This document shows positions 4,938 through 5,402 of a stretch of 5,402 nucleotides of DNA, in pieces. Origin of the DNA: Kosmotogaceae bacterium UBA1373 (GTDB taxonomy: Bacteria; Thermotogota; Thermotogae; Petrotogales; Kosmotogaceae). The notes under the pieces were generated by a model. The model worked only from the letters and a program-made list of their open reading frames with translations, did not search any database and was not told where the DNA came from. Position 1 is the first letter of the stretch. The number at the start of each line of letters is the position of its first letter. Where the stretch lies: positions 1-5,402 of the forward strand of contig DBRH01000016.1 in the NCBI GenBank assembly GCA_002305955.1, in the 5' to 3' direction. The translations under genes and the position numbers were made by a program.

Positions 4938-5402
4938 ATGAAAAAGCTCCTAATTTCCACGTTACTGCTGCTCTTTGCGGTCATGACCTTTGCCCAGATC
5001 TCTCCCGAAGAGGCTGTTCCCATGATAGAGGGAAAGGGGATAATAACCGCCGCGGATGATTCCCCACTGACCTTCGAAGAGTTCAAGACCGCCGTAGAAA
5101 AGGCCTTCCCCGGCAAGGGGCAGCTTATAACTGGAACTGGAGAAGTCTCGAGAGCCGACTTCGCAATGGCCATGGTCAAGGTTCTTGGGCTGGAAGCCGA
5201 AGCGAACGTCGTGGAAGAGATCTGCACCACCGCTATCGACGAATGGGAAGCTCCCGAAGAAGCATGGGGCGCATTGACGGTAGCCTACAGAAGCAACAGA
5301 CAGATTCTCGATTTCAGGTACGGTCACGTAATAGAGGCCACTTCTCCTATTACTAAGAAAGAAGCCGCCGTTTCCATCTACATGGCGATGAATCCTCCCG
5401 TC
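4938..5402 (+). CDS. Secreted S-layer-homology-like protein, 5' part
   Basis: The frame is open from the ATG to the window edge (155 codons) with no stop, so the gene is cut at its 3' end. Residues 1-19 are a clear signal peptide (MKKLL, hydrophobic core, cleavage after TFA before Q20). Two stretches look like halves of S-layer homology repeats: VSRADFAMAMVKVLGLE (70-86) and ITKKEAAVSIYMAMN (138-152), each the 'xTRaEaaxxlxrxl' type of helix that ends an SLH repeat; the FRYGHVIEATSPITKKE segment (126-142) fits the loop before such a helix. The Phe-Ala and Glu-rich start (EEAVPMIEGKGIITAADDSPLTFEEFKTAVEKAF) could be a first, divergent repeat. SLH proteins bind cell-wall polymers and in Thermotogota link the envelope layers. 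The match is by pattern only, and the rest of the protein is not visible. Confidence 0.7.
   Translation, partial: MKKLLISTLLLLFAVMTFAQISPEEAVPMIEGKGIITAADDSPLTFEEFKTAVEKAFPGKGQLITGTGEVSRADFAMAMVKVLGLEAEANVVEEICTTAIDEWEAPEEAWGALTVAYRSNRQILDFRYGHVIEATSPITKKEAAVSIYMAMNPPV

Noticed and set aside
4913..5327. Minus-strand frames opposite the SLH-like gene
   Set aside because: They are Ser/Gly/Phe-rich shadows of the plus-strand gene, which has a signal peptide, ribosome binding site and promoter.

Overview
The window reads as chromosomal DNA of a moderate-GC (roughly 50%) bacterium with an outer envelope. An S-layer-homology-like secreted protein, a predicted surface metalloprotease with a beta-rich C-terminus, and heavy use of AGA/AGG and ATA codons make a Thermotogota relative (Mesotoga/Kosmotoga type) my best guess. 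This is inference; nothing in the window is a phylogenetic marker.

Left edge (1-200, minus strand): two nearly identical purine-riboswitch aptamers in tandem, read right to left. Both carry the cytosine in J3/1 that marks guanine-class recognition. A well-formed intrinsic terminator lies between them, and an antiterminator helix overlaps the first aptamer's P1. The controlled gene lies off the left edge. The two copies differ at only 6 of 72 positions, and two of these differences keep P2 paired only if the minus strand is transcribed.

201-3590 (minus strand): two genes transcribed leftward. First is a secreted protein of 815 residues with a gluzincin-type HExxH motif, a central propeller-like region and a C-terminal beta-strand-rich, barrel-like domain. 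It is followed by a 258-residue protein with a HAAS-like helical N-terminus and eight Gly-Gly pairs spaced 10-11 residues apart. An extended -10 promoter sits between them. Upstream of the protease, an 80-codon open frame ends 7 nt before its ATG but has no ordinary start codon; it may be a small or decayed gene.

3838-5402 (plus strand): a divergent intergenic region carries candidate promoters in both directions. It is followed by a class IV PLP aminotransferase with the substrate-carboxylate RxH motif of D-amino acid aminotransferase. After a 122-nt gap with tandem TATAAT boxes comes the start of a secreted S-layer-homology-like protein that runs off the right edge.

Functionally the right side suggests cell-envelope work: D-amino acids for peptidoglycan, and surface or secreted proteins. 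The left edge is a purine-responsive control region for an unseen gene, presumably in purine synthesis, salvage or transport.
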